Position numbers and translations under genes: made by a program. The notes under the pieces were generated by a model, which saw only the letters and a list, made by a program, of their open reading frames with translations, was not told the origin of the DNA and made no database searches. Of a DNA stretch of 64,000 nt, positions 42,703-51,616 are shown piece after piece. The stretch's first letter is position 1; each line of letters begins with the position of its first letter. Where the stretch lies: NCBI RefSeq assembly GCF_901827175.1, contig NZ_LR594662.1:2418001-2482000 (forward strand), in the 5' to 3' direction. Origin of the DNA: Variovorax sp. RA8. GTDB taxonomy: Bacteria; Pseudomonadota; Gammaproteobacteria; Burkholderiales; Burkholderiaceae_C.

Positions 42703-44574
42703 ATGACCGCGGTCGCCGCAAGCTCGCTGGGCTTTCGCCACGACACCGTCTCGGGCGGGTGGCTTCGGACACTGAACCGCTGGACCGAGATCCTGTCGGC
42801 CGTCGTGCTGGCGGCCGACGTGGTCGTGGTCTTCCTTTCGGTCGTGTTCCGCTACTTCCTGCACGACCCCGTGGACTGGGCCGAGGAGATCGCGCGCGCG
42901 CTGATGATCGTGCTGGTCTTCTTCGGCGCCGCCACCGTGCTCGCGCGCAGCCAGCACGTGGGCATCGACCTGTTCCGCCACCTGCTGCCCGCGCACTGGC
43001 AGCCGGCGCTGATGCAGGTGAGCCACTGGATCATCGCGGGCGTGTCCGCGAGTCTTTTCGTCTCGTCGACGCTGCTGCTCGTCGACACCTACGAGCAGAC
43101 CACCTCGATCGGCCTGCCGCAATGGCTCTACGTGTATCCGGTGGTGATCGGCAGCCTGTTCATGACGCTGTTCGGCCTGGCCAATGCGCTCAACGGCCCG
43201 CGCCGCGTGGTGCTCGGCACGTTGACGGCCTGCGTGCTGATCTCGGCCGTGGTCTTCGGCTGGAACGCGCTGGTGCCGCAGCACGCCATCCCGAGCGGCT
43301 TGCTGCTGGCAGTGGGCTTCATCGGCGGACTGGTGCTGGGCGTGCCGATCGGCTTCGTGCTGGCCTTCGCCGCGCTGCTCTACTTTCTCTCCGATCCATC
43401 GCTGCCGATGCTGATCTACTCGCAGCAGGTCATGGCCGGCACCGACCACTTCGTGCTGCTGGCCATTCCCTTCTTCGTGCTGGCCGGCCTGCTGATGGAA
43501 TCGAACGGCATGTCCTCGCGCCTGATCGAGCTGCTGCTGCGCATCTTCGGCCGCGTGCGCGGCGGCCTGGGGCTGATCACCATCACCGCGACCGCCTTCT
43601 TCTCGGGCGTCTCCGGCTCCAAGCTCGCCGACATCGCCGCGGTGGGCGGCATTGTGATGCCGGCGGTTCGCCGCACCAAGCAGGACCCGAACGAAGCCGC
43701 GGGGCTCCTGGCCTGCACGGCGGTGATGGCCGAGACCATTCCGCCGTGCATCAACATGATCATCATGGGCTTCGTGGCCAACATCTCCATTGCCGGCCTC
43801 TTCATGGCCGGCCTGGTGCCCGCGGCCGTGATGGCGCTCGCGCTGGGCGTGCTGGCGGTGATCGTCGGGCGCAAGATCAATCCGGACGACGCCTTCGAGA
43901 AGCGCACGCCGCTTTTCAAGCTGCTCGGCGGTGCGCTGGTCGCGATCGTCATGGTGGGCATGATCGGCAAGGGCGTGACCTCCGGCGTGGCGACCTCGAC
44001 CGAGGTTTCGGCCTTCGCCGTGGTCTATGCGCTGGTGGTCGGCAGCCTGGCCTTCCGGGAGCTCAGCGCGCGCGCCATGGGGCAGCTGTTCGTGCGCTCG
44101 GCCTCGATGGCCGGCAGCATCCTCTTCATCGTGGCGGCCGCATCCAGCGTGTCCTTCGCGCTCACCATCGAGCAGATTCCGCAGCTGGTCTCGACCACCA
44201 TGATCGCCTTCGCGCAGCAGTACGGCAGCGTGATGTTCATCCTGCTGTCGGTGGCGATCATGATCGTCTTCGGCGCGGTGCTCGAAGGCGCGCCGGCGCT
44301 GATCATCTTCGGCCCGCTGCTGACGCCGATCGCACAGCAGCTCGGCATCAACCCGCTGCACTTCGGCACCGTGATGGTGATCGCGATGGGCCTGGGGCTG
44401 TTCGCGCCGCCGATCGGGCTCGGCTTGTTCGCCACCTGCGCGATCACCGGCACCGAGGTGAAGAACGTGGCGCGACCCATGATGAAATACCTGGCAGTGC
44501 TCCTGGTGACGCTGGTCGTGCTGGTGCTCGTCCCGTCGTTCTCCCTGTGGCTTCCGAACCGGCTCGGGTTGTAG
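42703..44574 (+). CDS. TRAP transporter fused small-large permease (DctQM)
   Basis: This 623-residue membrane protein joins the DctQ four-helix part (about residues 1-185, with DWAEEIARALMIVLVFFGAA) to the DctM part (about 200-623, with LAIPFFVLAGLLMESNG, SGVSGSKLADIAAVGGIV and APPIGLGLFATCAI). Fused QM proteins are common in TRAP systems. The ATG at 42703 is 4 bases after the DctP stop. With the preceding gene it forms a complete ion-coupled importer. Confidence 0.93.
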   Translation: MTAVAASSLGFRHDTVSGGWLRTLNRWTEILSAVVLAADVVVVFLSVVFRYFLHDPVDWAEEIARALMIVLVFFGAATVLARSQHVGIDLFRHLLPAHWQPALMQVSHWIIAGVSASLFVSSTLLLVDTYEQTTSIGLPQWLYVYPVVIGSLFMTLFGLANALNGPRRVVLGTLTACVLISAVVFGWNALVPQHAIPSGLLLAVGFIGGLVLGVPIGFVLAFAALLYFLSDPSLPMLIYSQQVMAGTDHFVLLAIPFFVLAGLLMESNGMSSRLIELLLRIFGRVRGGLGLITITATAFFSGVSGSKLADIAAVGGIVMPAVRRTKQDPNEAAGLLACTAVMAETIPPCINMIIMGFVANISIAGLFMAGLVPAAVMALALGVLAVIVGRKINPDDAFEKRTPLFKLLGGALVAIVMVGMIGKGVTSGVATSTEVSAFAVVYALVVGSLAFRELSARAMGQLFVRSASMAGSILFIVAAASSVSFALTIEQIPQLVSTTMIAFAQQYGSVMFILLSVAIMIVFGAVLEGAPALIIFGPLLTPIAQQLGINPLHFGTVMVIAMGLGLFAPPIGLGLFATCAITGTEVKNVARPMMKYLAVLLVTLVVLVLVPSFSLWLPNRLGL

Positions 44575-44592
44575 CCGGCAACACCGTATTCG

Positions 44593-45687
44593 ATGACCAC
44601 CATTCAGGATGTCGCCCGCCATGCCGCCGTGTCGGTCAGCACCGTGTCCAACGTGCTCAACGGCCGAACCGACCGCATGCGTTCGGAAACCCTGGCGCGC
44701 GTCGAGGCGTCGATCCAGGCGCTGCAGTTCCGGCCCAGCAAGCTGGCCCAGCAGCTGAAGACCGGACAGACGCCGCTGCTCGGCCTCCTGGTGCCGTCGA
44801 TGGCGAACCCGATGTACGGCTACATCGCGCGCGAGATCGAGAGCATCGCGCAGGAGCGCTTCGGCTATCGCCTGCTGATCGGCAGCACCTACCGCGACCG
44901 GGAGAAGGAGAGCGCCTTCTTCGAGGACCTGCTGGCGCACGGCGTGCGGCGCGTGATCGTGATCTCCTCGCTGGCTGACGAGCGTCACTTCGAATCGGCG
45001 GTGGAGCGCGGCATGGCGGTGGTGAGCTACGACCGTGGCGCGACGCCCGGCAAGCCGTCGAAGGTGGGCCACGTGATGCCCGACAACTTCGAGGCCGCGC
45101 GCCTGGCCACGCAGCACCTGATCGACAAGGGCCACCGGCGCCTGGCCTTCGCCACCGTGGCCGGGATGACCATGAGCCGCAGCGCCAAGATCGACGGCTT
45201 CTTCGCCGCCGCCGAGGCCGCGGGCCTGCGTGCCAGCGCACAGGTGCTGGATGGCGGCGCGCTCAACGAGTACGGCGACTCGGTGATCGCCGAGGTCGGC
45301 CGCGCGACCGCGCTGCAGATCGCGGGCCTGCCCGAGCATCCGACCGGCATCGTTGCCCTCAACGACCTGATGGCGCTGGGGTTGATGGCGGGCCTGCGCG
45401 AAGCCGGCCTGCGCGTGCCGGGCGATGTTTCGGTGGTGGGCATCGACGGCCTGTTCCTCGCGACCGTGTCGAACCCGATGCTGACGACGGTGCAGCTGCC
45501 GGTGCGCGAGATGGCCCGCGCCATGGTCGAGCGCGTGATGCAGCACCCGGGCGTGGCCGGCGAGGACGAGCACGCGCAGGTCTTCACCGGCGTGCGACTG
45601 ATCGAACGCGAGTCCGTCGCGCCGCCGCCCGCGGCCAGCCAGCATCGCAACGCAAGAAGAACCAAGCCCGAGAAGGCAGCCCCATGA
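44593..45687 (+). CDS. LacI family transcriptional regulator
   Basis: This 364-residue regulator has a LacI helix-turn-helix (TIQDVARHAAVSVSTVSNVLNGR, residues 3-25), a hinge near residue 50 and a periplasmic-binding-protein-like sensor domain ending about residue 340, followed by a basic tail. It is encoded within the TRAP operon, overlapping the next gene (ATGA). It probably represses the operon via the tandem repeats at 41588-41627 until a sugar-acid-type inducer binds. Confidence 0.92.
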   Translation: MTTIQDVARHAAVSVSTVSNVLNGRTDRMRSETLARVEASIQALQFRPSKLAQQLKTGQTPLLGLLVPSMANPMYGYIAREIESIAQERFGYRLLIGSTYRDREKESAFFEDLLAHGVRRVIVISSLADERHFESAVERGMAVVSYDRGATPGKPSKVGHVMPDNFEAARLATQHLIDKGHRRLAFATVAGMTMSRSAKIDGFFAAAEAAGLRASAQVLDGGALNEYGDSVIAEVGRATALQIAGLPEHPTGIVALNDLMALGLMAGLREAGLRVPGDVSVVGIDGLFLATVSNPMLTTVQLPVREMARAMVERVMQHPGVAGEDEHAQVFTGVRLIERESVAPPPAASQHRNARRTKPEKAAP

Positions 45688-46682
45688 CGACCGTTTTCGT
45701 GACACACCCGGCCGACAAGCTGGCGCAGTACTTCGGCCCCAAGGCCACCCAGGCGCTGGAGGCGATCGCCGAAGTGCGCTTCAATCCCGAGGCGCGCGAG
45801 CTCTCGACACCCGAGCTGGTGGCCGCGGCGCAGGGCTGCGATGCGCTGATCGCCTACCGCCAGACGCCCGGCCCCGAATCGCTCTTTCGCGACTTGCCGC
45901 GGCTCGCCGCCTTCGTGCGCTGCGCGGTCGACATCCGCACCGTCGACGTCGAGGCCGCGAGCCGCCACGGCGTGCTGGTGACGCAGGCCAGCCCGGGCTT
46001 CGTGCCGGCGGTGGCCGAGTGGATCGTCGCCGCGATGGTGGATCTCGCGCGCGGCATAGGCCGCTACACCCATGCCTATCATCGCGGCGAACCGCCGTCA
46101 CCCTTCATGGGCCGGCAGCTGCGCGCGTCGACGCTGGGCATCATCGGCTTCGGCGCGATCGGCCGTTACCTGGGCGACCTCGCGCAGGCCTTCGGCATGC
46201 GTTTGCTGATCAACGATCCCCAGCCGATCGCGCGGCAGGCGATGTGCGAGCAGGTGGCGCTGCCGGCGCTCCTGGCGCAGTCCGACTTCGTCGTCTGCCT
46301 GGCGCCGGCCAGCACGCAGACCGAGAAGCTCATGAACGCCGAGGCCTTCGCGGCCATGCAGCCCGGCGCCTTCTTCATCAATGCGGCCCGCGGCGAGCTT
46401 GTCGACGACGAGGCGCTGCTCGCCGCGCTCGAATCCGGCCACCTGGGTGGCGCCGCGCTCGACGTCGGACGCGCGCCCGACCAGATGCCCACGCCGGCGC
46501 TCGCACGCCATCCACGCGTTGTCGCCACACCGCACATCGGCGGGCTCACGCTGCCGGCAGTGGAGCACCAGGCGCTCGAGACCGTGTCGCAGATGGCCGC
46601 ACTGATGCGCGGCGAGATGCCCCCCGGCGCCGTGAATGCGGCGCATGCCACGCGGATGGCCCATTGGAGGCTTGCCGCATGA
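45684..46682 (+). CDS. D-2-hydroxyacid dehydrogenase
   Basis: This 332-residue NAD(P)-dependent enzyme has the Rossmann motif GIIGFGAIGRYLG (about 153-165), the catalytic Arg in INAARGELVDD, the acidic residue of ALDVGRAPD and the catalytic His in TPHIGG. Relatives reduce 2-keto acids or oxidise D-2-hydroxy acids. It overlaps both neighbours by ATGA-type junctions, so it is tightly coupled to the LacI gene and the hydrolase gene. Its substrate is probably made or used in the same sugar-acid pathway. Confidence 0.9.
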   Translation: MTTVFVTHPADKLAQYFGPKATQALEAIAEVRFNPEARELSTPELVAAAQGCDALIAYRQTPGPESLFRDLPRLAAFVRCAVDIRTVDVEAASRHGVLVTQASPGFVPAVAEWIVAAMVDLARGIGRYTHAYHRGEPPSPFMGRQLRASTLGIIGFGAIGRYLGDLAQAFGMRLLINDPQPIARQAMCEQVALPALLAQSDFVVCLAPASTQTEKLMNAEAFAAMQPGAFFINAARGELVDDEALLAALESGHLGGAALDVGRAPDQMPTPALARHPRVVATPHIGGLTLPAVEHQALETVSQMAALMRGEMPPGAVNAAHATRMAHWRLAA

Positions 46683-47593
46683 CGACTCCTCCCATTGCCT
46701 ACGCCGGCGCCTGCGATTGCCACGTCCACATCTACGAAGACGCCTGGCCGCTCGCGCCCACCGCAACCTTCAAGCCGCCGCATGCACCGGCCTCGGCCTA
46801 CCGCGAAGTGCGGCGGGCGCTCGGCCTCACCCGCACCATCGTGGTCCAGCCCACGGGCTATGGCTTCGACAACCGCTGCACCCTGTCGGCGCTGGAGCAA
46901 TTGGGCCCCGAGGCGCGCGGCATCGCGGTGGTGCCGCTCGACGTCGCCGACGACGAGCTCGAGCGCCTGCACCGGGCCGGTATCCGCGGCGTGCGCTTCA
47001 TGATGCTGGCGGGTGGCCTCCTGCCCTGGTCCGGTTTGGAGGACATGGCCGCGCGGATCGCACCGCTCTCCTGGAACATCAACCTGCAGCTCGACGGCCG
47101 CGAGCTGCCGCAGCGCATGGCGATGCTCGAGCGCGTGCCGGGCCGCCTGGTCATCGACCATATCGGCAAGTTTCTCGGTCCGACGCCGCTTGACGGCGAG
47201 GCTGTCGGCGCACTGTGCCGCTTGCTCGACAAGGGCAACTGCTGGATCAAGCTGGCCGCGCCCTACGAGACCTCGAAAAGCGGCCCGCCCGCGTACGGCG
47301 ACGCCGTGCCGCTCGCGCGGCTGCTGGCCCAACGCTATCCCGAGCGCTGCGTCTGGGCCAGCAACTGGCCGCATCCCAACGTCAAGCCGGAGCCCTCCAA
47401 CGCAGCCTTGCTGGACTGGGCGTTGGCGCTCTTCGACAGCGAGCCGGTGCGGCGCAAGCTGCGGGTGGACAATCCGGCCGAGCTGTATGGGTTCCCGCTC
47501 TTATCGGCCGAAGGCTTCCATGGTCCGGCAAGCGCTCAAGCGGAACCTGGGCCCCGGCCGGTCAGTGGGATACGGGCCGCGCGGAGATCCTGA
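46679..47593 (+). CDS. Amidohydrolase-family lactonase (LigI / COG3618-like)
   Basis: This 304-residue TIM-barrel hydrolase has CDCHVHIYED (His15, His17), VIDHIGKF (Asp160, His161) and a late WASNWPHPN motif. In 2-pyrone-4,6-dicarboxylate lactonase (LigI) the last motif carries the catalytic Asp; here position 229 is Asn, so chemistry or metal use may differ. COG3618 relatives open sugar-acid lactones, which fits the TRAP and dehydrogenase genes. Its 3' end overlaps the convergent HtrA gene by 32 bases. Confidence 0.86.
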   Translation: MTTPPIAYAGACDCHVHIYEDAWPLAPTATFKPPHAPASAYREVRRALGLTRTIVVQPTGYGFDNRCTLSALEQLGPEARGIAVVPLDVADDELERLHRAGIRGVRFMMLAGGLLPWSGLEDMAARIAPLSWNINLQLDGRELPQRMAMLERVPGRLVIDHIGKFLGPTPLDGEAVGALCRLLDKGNCWIKLAAPYETSKSGPPAYGDAVPLARLLAQRYPERCVWASNWPHPNVKPEPSNAALLDWALALFDSEPVRRKLRVDNPAELYGFPLLSAEGFHGPASAQAEPGPRPVSGIRAARRS

Positions 47594-49034
47594 TCGGCAC
47601 ATAGGCCAGCCTGCGATCGCGCATGACCAGCAATGCGACGGTCCGGCCCGCAGTCACATGCGTCAGGGCGAGCCGGAAATCGTCCACGCGTTCGAGGCGC
47701 TTGTCATTGATGGCGACGATCAGGTCGCCCGCGCGGATGCCCTCGCTGCGGGCGAGCCCGCTTGATTCGCGCACCAGCAACCCGGCGTCGATGCGAAGCT
47801 GCTGGCGCGTTGCGGCGGAGAGCTCTCCGAGACTCAGGCCGAGACCATCGTTCCATTCGGGTTCGGTGTTGCCGGGCGAGGGAAATCGCGCGCCCGGCTG
47901 CTCGGAAAGGGTGACCCAGATCGTGTGCGTCTCGCCACGGCGCCAGAGCTCGAGGCGGCTGCGCGTGCCGGGTGTATGCCCGGCGACTTGCTGCAGCAAC
48001 TCGGAGAAGTGCGAGAAGCGCGCGCCGTCGATGGCCGTCACGATGTCGCCGGCTGCCAGCCCCGCGCGCCGGGCCGGACTATCCGCCTCCACGTTCACGA
48101 CCAGCGCGCCGGCGGGCAGGGCGAGACCGAACGACTCCGCCAGCAAGGGCGTCATCTCCTGGAACTCGGCACCCAGGCGCGCCCGGCGCACGGCGCCGGT
48201 GGCGCGCAGCTGCTTCGAGATCTGCATGGCCAGGTTGATCGGCACGGCGAACGACAGGCCCATGTAGCCGCCACTGCCGCTGTAGATCATTGAATTGATC
48301 GCCACCACTTCGCCTCGGCTGTTGAACAGCGGGCTGCCCGAACTGCCGGGATTGATGGCGACATCGGTCTGGATGAACGGGATCTCCCCGGCGCCGGCGA
48401 TGAGTCGATCCTTCGCACTCACCACGCCGGTGGTGACGCTTCCATGAAATCCGAACGGCGCGCCGATCGCTGCCACCCAGTCGCCGGGCAACAGCTGCGA
48501 CGAATCGCCGATGACCGCGACAGGCAGCCCCTCGGCGTCGATCTTCAGCAACGCGACATCGGTCTGCCGATCGCTGCCGACCAGCCGGGCCGTGAATCGG
48601 CGTCCGTCGTCCAGGCGGACCTGCGCTTCGTCGACGTGGCTGACGACGTGCGCGCTGGTGAGGATGAGCCCGTCGCTCGAGACGATGATCCCTGAGGCCA
48701 GATCCCGGATCTGGCTGATCCTGGCACTGGCCGGAAGCGGCCAGGCAAGCCGGTCGGCAAAATCGTTCTCGGGCGCGAACTCCAGGCCCATCTCGCCTTC
48801 GCTCTCATCGCGCCCGATGCGCAGGGTGCTGATGTCCACCACCGTCGCGCTGCGGCTCGCGACCAGCGTCGAGAAAGCCACCGCCGCCTGCGCGGAGGGT
48901 TCGCTGCCTGCCGGTGGAACCTGGGCCGGGCTGATGCCGCAGCCGCAGATCAGGCAGGCACAAGCGAGGGCCGAGAGAAGTTGGCGTGGCTGTCGCACGA
49001 AGCGCGGCGCGTCAGGACTGTTCCGGATCGTCAC
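47562..49034 (-). CDS. HtrA/Deg-type serine protease with PDZ domains
   Basis: This 490-residue envelope protease has the catalytic triad His129 (TSAHVV), Asp159 (TDVALL) and Ser232 (NPGSSGSP). Two PDZ-like regions follow (about 295-375 and 395-475, with LAAGDIVTAIDG and IRAGDLIVAINDKR). The N-terminus has a Cys-rich hydrophobic segment (LLSALACACLICGC) that suggests lipoprotein-type or Sec export. Its start overlaps the universal stress protein stop by 23 bases, so the two are co-transcribed. A second HtrA lies at 57018. Confidence 0.9.
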   Translation of the reverse strand: MTIRNSPDAPRFVRQPRQLLSALACACLICGCGISPAQVPPAGSEPSAQAAVAFSTLVASRSATVVDISTLRIGRDESEGEMGLEFAPENDFADRLAWPLPASARISQIRDLASGIIVSSDGLILTSAHVVSHVDEAQVRLDDGRRFTARLVGSDRQTDVALLKIDAEGLPVAVIGDSSQLLPGDWVAAIGAPFGFHGSVTTGVVSAKDRLIAGAGEIPFIQTDVAINPGSSGSPLFNSRGEVVAINSMIYSGSGGYMGLSFAVPINLAMQISKQLRATGAVRRARLGAEFQEMTPLLAESFGLALPAGALVVNVEADSPARRAGLAAGDIVTAIDGARFSHFSELLQQVAGHTPGTRSRLELWRRGETHTIWVTLSEQPGARFPSPGNTEPEWNDGLGLSLGELSAATRQQLRIDAGLLVRESSGLARSEGIRAGDLIVAINDKRLERVDDFRLALTHVTAGRTVALLVMRDRRLAYVPIRISARPVSH

Positions 49035-49467
49035 GGACCAGAAGGACAGGCACGGGACTCTGGCGTACCACCAGATCGGCGTCGCTGCCGAGCGCCAGAC
49101 GGCTGAAACCGCGCCGCCCGTGCGTGCCCATGACGATCAGGTCGCAGCCCGAGCTGCGCGCCTCGTCGATCAGGATGTCCGCGATGCGGCCCTGCGTCAC
49201 CTCGCGCAGGACGGTCTCTGCCTGAACGTCAGCGGCGGCGGCTGCGGCATGCGCCTTCGACAGCACCTCCTGGCCGTACTCGCGCACCTTGCGCATCGCG
49301 GCGTCGAAGCTGGAAACCGCCGACATTTCCATCAGCATCGGAAAGTCGTCGATCACGTGCAACAGACGCAGCTTGCTCTTCTGCTCGGCGGCGAGACGTA
49401 CTGCTTCGCGCAGCCCGCGTTCGGCAGTGGCACTGCCATCCAGGGGAACCAGAATATGTTGGTACAT
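49012..49467 (-). CDS. Universal stress protein (UspA family)
   Basis: This is a 151-residue single-domain UspA protein. The start is MYQHILVPLDGSATAERGL, and the ATP-binding pattern G-x2-G-x9-G-S is present as MGTHGRRGFSRLALGSDA near residue 115. It is paralogous to the protein at 61381-61899 (same opening and the same GTHGRRG). A FNR-like box at 49561-49574 lies about 100 bases before the start. It is the first gene of an operon with HtrA. Confidence 0.92.
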   Translation of the reverse strand: MYQHILVPLDGSATAERGLREAVRLAAEQKSKLRLLHVIDDFPMLMEMSAVSSFDAAMRKVREYGQEVLSKAHAAAAAADVQAETVLREVTQGRIADILIDEARSSGCDLIVMGTHGRRGFSRLALGSDADLVVRQSPVPVLLVRDDPEQS

Positions 49468-49560
49468 GGCTTTTCCTCGTTCGTCGGCCGTCTTGAACTT
49501 GCTCGCGATCGGCCTGGTCGACGAGCCGGCTCATTGTTCATTGCTGGCGCATCGTCGGGC

Positions 49561-49574
49561 TTGCGCTGCGTCAA
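49561..49574. promoter_or_regulatory. FNR/ANR-like box TTGCGCTGCGTCAA
   Basis: The site fits TTG-N8-CAA, the shape of Crp/Fnr-family anaerobic boxes, and is one of nine in the island. It lies about 100 bases upstream of the UspA-HtrA operon and overlaps the end of the PaaK-like gene. It is weaker than the box at 51412. Confidence 0.5.
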
Positions 49575-51010
49575 CGTTCACGCATGCGCACTTTCCGGTT
49601 CTTTCGGCGGGGGGTATGGCGCACGGCCGCTGGCGCGGCGATCACACGCTGTACCTTGCCGCTGCGGCCGTACAGTGCCGGCTCCGCGCTTCGGCAGCGG
49701 ATACGGATTCCTCGCGCGCCCTGGCCGCGCAGGAAGACCTCGAGCGCACCTCGGCCGCGCTCCAGCGCGGCAACGGCGTCCGCGCCGTGCAAGCTGGTGC
49801 GCAGCAGGAGCTCGGACGGCCCCTCCTGCACCAGCTGGAAATCGAACAGGCCGGCCTCGCTCTCCAGGATCGTGCTCAGAGCCAGCGGGAGGAGGGAAAT
49901 GAGGTGGCCCGGGTCGCGGCCGAGCTGGAGGGTCTCGTCGCAGCGGCCCTCGACGTCGATGACAGGAAGATGCGATCCGCAGGGGCAGGGCTCGGCATGC
50001 AGCGTCACCCGATCGCCAAGGTCATAGCGGATGAGCGGCTGCAGGTGGTTGGCGAGGTTGGTGAGTAGCACCGTTGCACCCGCGGTGCCGCACGGGACGG
50101 CGCGCCCCTCGCCGTCAACCGACTCGAGGATCGCCCAGTCGCTGTTCAGGTGCAGGTGGCCCAACCGGCACTCGAAGGCCAGCGACAGGAATTCGGAAGC
50201 GCCGTAGCTGTTCGCGATCGGGCAGTGGAAGGCTGCCTGCACGAGTCGTCGCATGGCGTCGGAAAGGCCTTCCCCGCCAGTCCAGATCTCCTGCACCGGG
50301 ATGTTCAAGCGACCAGCAAGCTGCTCCTGCGCCAGCAAGACCGCTGCGCTCGGGTAGGTGGCGATGACGGTGGGGGCGATGCTGTTCAGGTCTTCGACCA
50401 GCTGCGGCATGGGCTGCAGAAAGGACACGCTGTGGAGATTGCCCGTGAGAGCGGGATTCAGGCGCTTCAGGCGCGCCAGCGAGACCGTACTCGCAAAATG
50501 CCCGTTGGTGGCCCCCACGAAGGCGATGCGCTCGCCCAGGCACCACGGGTCCATCCAGGGACGCAGGGGTCGCACCGAAGGCCTGCGTAGCGCCTCGAGC
50601 GCATCGTAGACGGCCATGGCCTTGCGGTCCTGCACGAAGATGCAAGGTTCGCCACTGCTGCCGGAACTCTCCCACACGGTGTATCCGTCCCTGTAGGGTG
50701 CCCCGATGGATGCCGGATCCGAGACGAAGAGGCGCAGGTCTTCCAGCCGCACGTCCGGGTCGGTGACCCATTCGTCGAAATGCGCCATCAGTTCGCGCTT
50801 GCGCACGATGGGCAGGTCGGCCAAACGAACGGAGGCGGAACGGCGGCCGGCGAGAAGACGCCCGTAGAGGGGCGAGCGGCGTGCCGCGGTTTCGACGAGT
50901 TCGCCAAGGCGCTGCGCGCGAAGCGCGGCCAGGGCGCCGGCATCGACACATCCGCCGGCGGCGACTTGGGCCGCGACCGCGCCGGCGAGCCAGGGGTCGA
51001 AGGACAGCAT
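49571..51010 (-). CDS. PaaK/phenylacetate-CoA ligase-like adenylating enzyme
   Basis: This 479-residue protein of the PaaK/CapK branch of adenylate-forming enzymes has the phosphate-binding loop ESSGSSGEPCIF (about 137-148), the SYGASEFLSLAFEC segment (about 260-273) and RYDLGDRVTL. Length and motifs fit an AMP-forming acyl activating enzyme, but no thioesterase, dehydrogenase or other acyl-handling gene is nearby. The ATG at 51010 gives a family-like N-terminus. It lies 70 bases after the DUF883 gene and is probably driven by the FNR box at 51412. Its acyl substrate is unknown. Confidence 0.82.
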   Translation of the reverse strand: MLSFDPWLAGAVAAQVAAGGCVDAGALAALRAQRLGELVETAARRSPLYGRLLAGRRSASVRLADLPIVRKRELMAHFDEWVTDPDVRLEDLRLFVSDPASIGAPYRDGYTVWESSGSSGEPCIFVQDRKAMAVYDALEALRRPSVRPLRPWMDPWCLGERIAFVGATNGHFASTVSLARLKRLNPALTGNLHSVSFLQPMPQLVEDLNSIAPTVIATYPSAAVLLAQEQLAGRLNIPVQEIWTGGEGLSDAMRRLVQAAFHCPIANSYGASEFLSLAFECRLGHLHLNSDWAILESVDGEGRAVPCGTAGATVLLTNLANHLQPLIRYDLGDRVTLHAEPCPCGSHLPVIDVEGRCDETLQLGRDPGHLISLLPLALSTILESEAGLFDFQLVQEGPSELLLRTSLHGADAVAALERGRGALEVFLRGQGARGIRIRCRSAEPALYGRSGKVQRVIAAPAAVRHTPRRKNRKVRMRER

Positions 51011-51080
51011 GGCTGTCGAGCCGGTCAGGGTGGGTTGTCCTTCGAGGGAGGGGCGGCGTGGCTCCTCCCCCGGGAGCAGC

Positions 51081-51353
51081 TCAGCGACGCGCGGCCAGGA
51101 AGCCGACGAGCAGCCCCGTGACCGCCACCGCTGCAAGTGCCCCGTAGGGGTGATGGTGCACGGACTCGTCGGCGGCGCGGATGGCCTCGCGCGTTCTGCG
51201 CAAGCTCGTACCTTGCAACTCGCTCAACTGTGCACGAACGCCGCGCAGCGCGTCGTCCAGCTTGGCGAGCGCTTCGCTGGAACGCAGGACCCGCCCGCAA
51301 TGCGACGAGCTCTGGATCGAGCCGGCAGACTCTTCTTGGGGAGCGTGGATCAT
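51081..51353 (-). CDS. DUF883 (ElaB/YqjD-like) small membrane-anchored protein
   Basis: This 90-residue protein has a helical, charged N-terminal part (SSEALAKLDDALRGVRAQLSELQG) and one C-terminal membrane segment (PYGALAAVAVTGLLVGFLAARR), the DUF883 pattern. Relatives bind ribosomes at the inner membrane in stationary phase. The ATG at 51353 follows GAAAGAC; an ATG 11 codons upstream is also possible. A perfect FNR box is centred 65 bases upstream, an ideal position for activation. Confidence 0.8.
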   Translation of the reverse strand: MIHAPQEESAGSIQSSSHCGRVLRSSEALAKLDDALRGVRAQLSELQGTSLRRTREAIRAADESVHHHPYGALAAVAVTGLLVGFLAARR

Positions 51354-51411
51354 GGCATGTCTTTCGATAGGGGTGGGTGCGGTCATCGTAGGCGCGCCGT
51401 GCGTGCAACCG

Positions 51412-51425
51412 TTGATGCAGATCAA
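51412..51425. promoter_or_regulatory. Perfect FNR/ANR box TTGATGCAGATCAA
   Basis: The site is identical to the FNR consensus TTGAT-N4-ATCAA. It is centred 65 bases before the DUF883 start and 198 bases before the BON protein start. This is the strongest single piece of evidence that the island responds to low oxygen. Confidence 0.85.
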
Positions 51426-51482
51426 GCACGCGCAAGGCTGCCAGGTGACTTTGGCGGCGGCGATCTCCAAACGACCTTTCAT

Positions 51483-51496
51483 TTGAGCTTGCTCAA
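51483..51496. promoter_or_regulatory. FNR/ANR-like box TTGAGCTTGCTCAA
   Basis: A fully palindromic TTGAG-N4-CTCAA lies 71 bases from the perfect box and about 127 bases before the BON protein start, in the divergent DUF883/BON gap. It probably serves the BON gene. Confidence 0.65.
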
Positions 51497-51616
51497 TCAG
51501 GTGCGCGAACCTTGGCTTCACCATGGCAAGTCGGGTGGCCCCCATTCTTCGTCGCCCGAACATCTTGCAGTTCTGTTCCTGCAAGCCCCGGTCAGACAGA
51601 CTTTGAAAGGTAGATC

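Noticed and set aside
42679..45705. Very long (about 1000 residues) minus-strand frame opposite the TRAP permease and LacI genes
   Set aside because: Extremely His/Asp/Gln/Arg-rich with no fold-like pattern, and antisense to well-supported genes.
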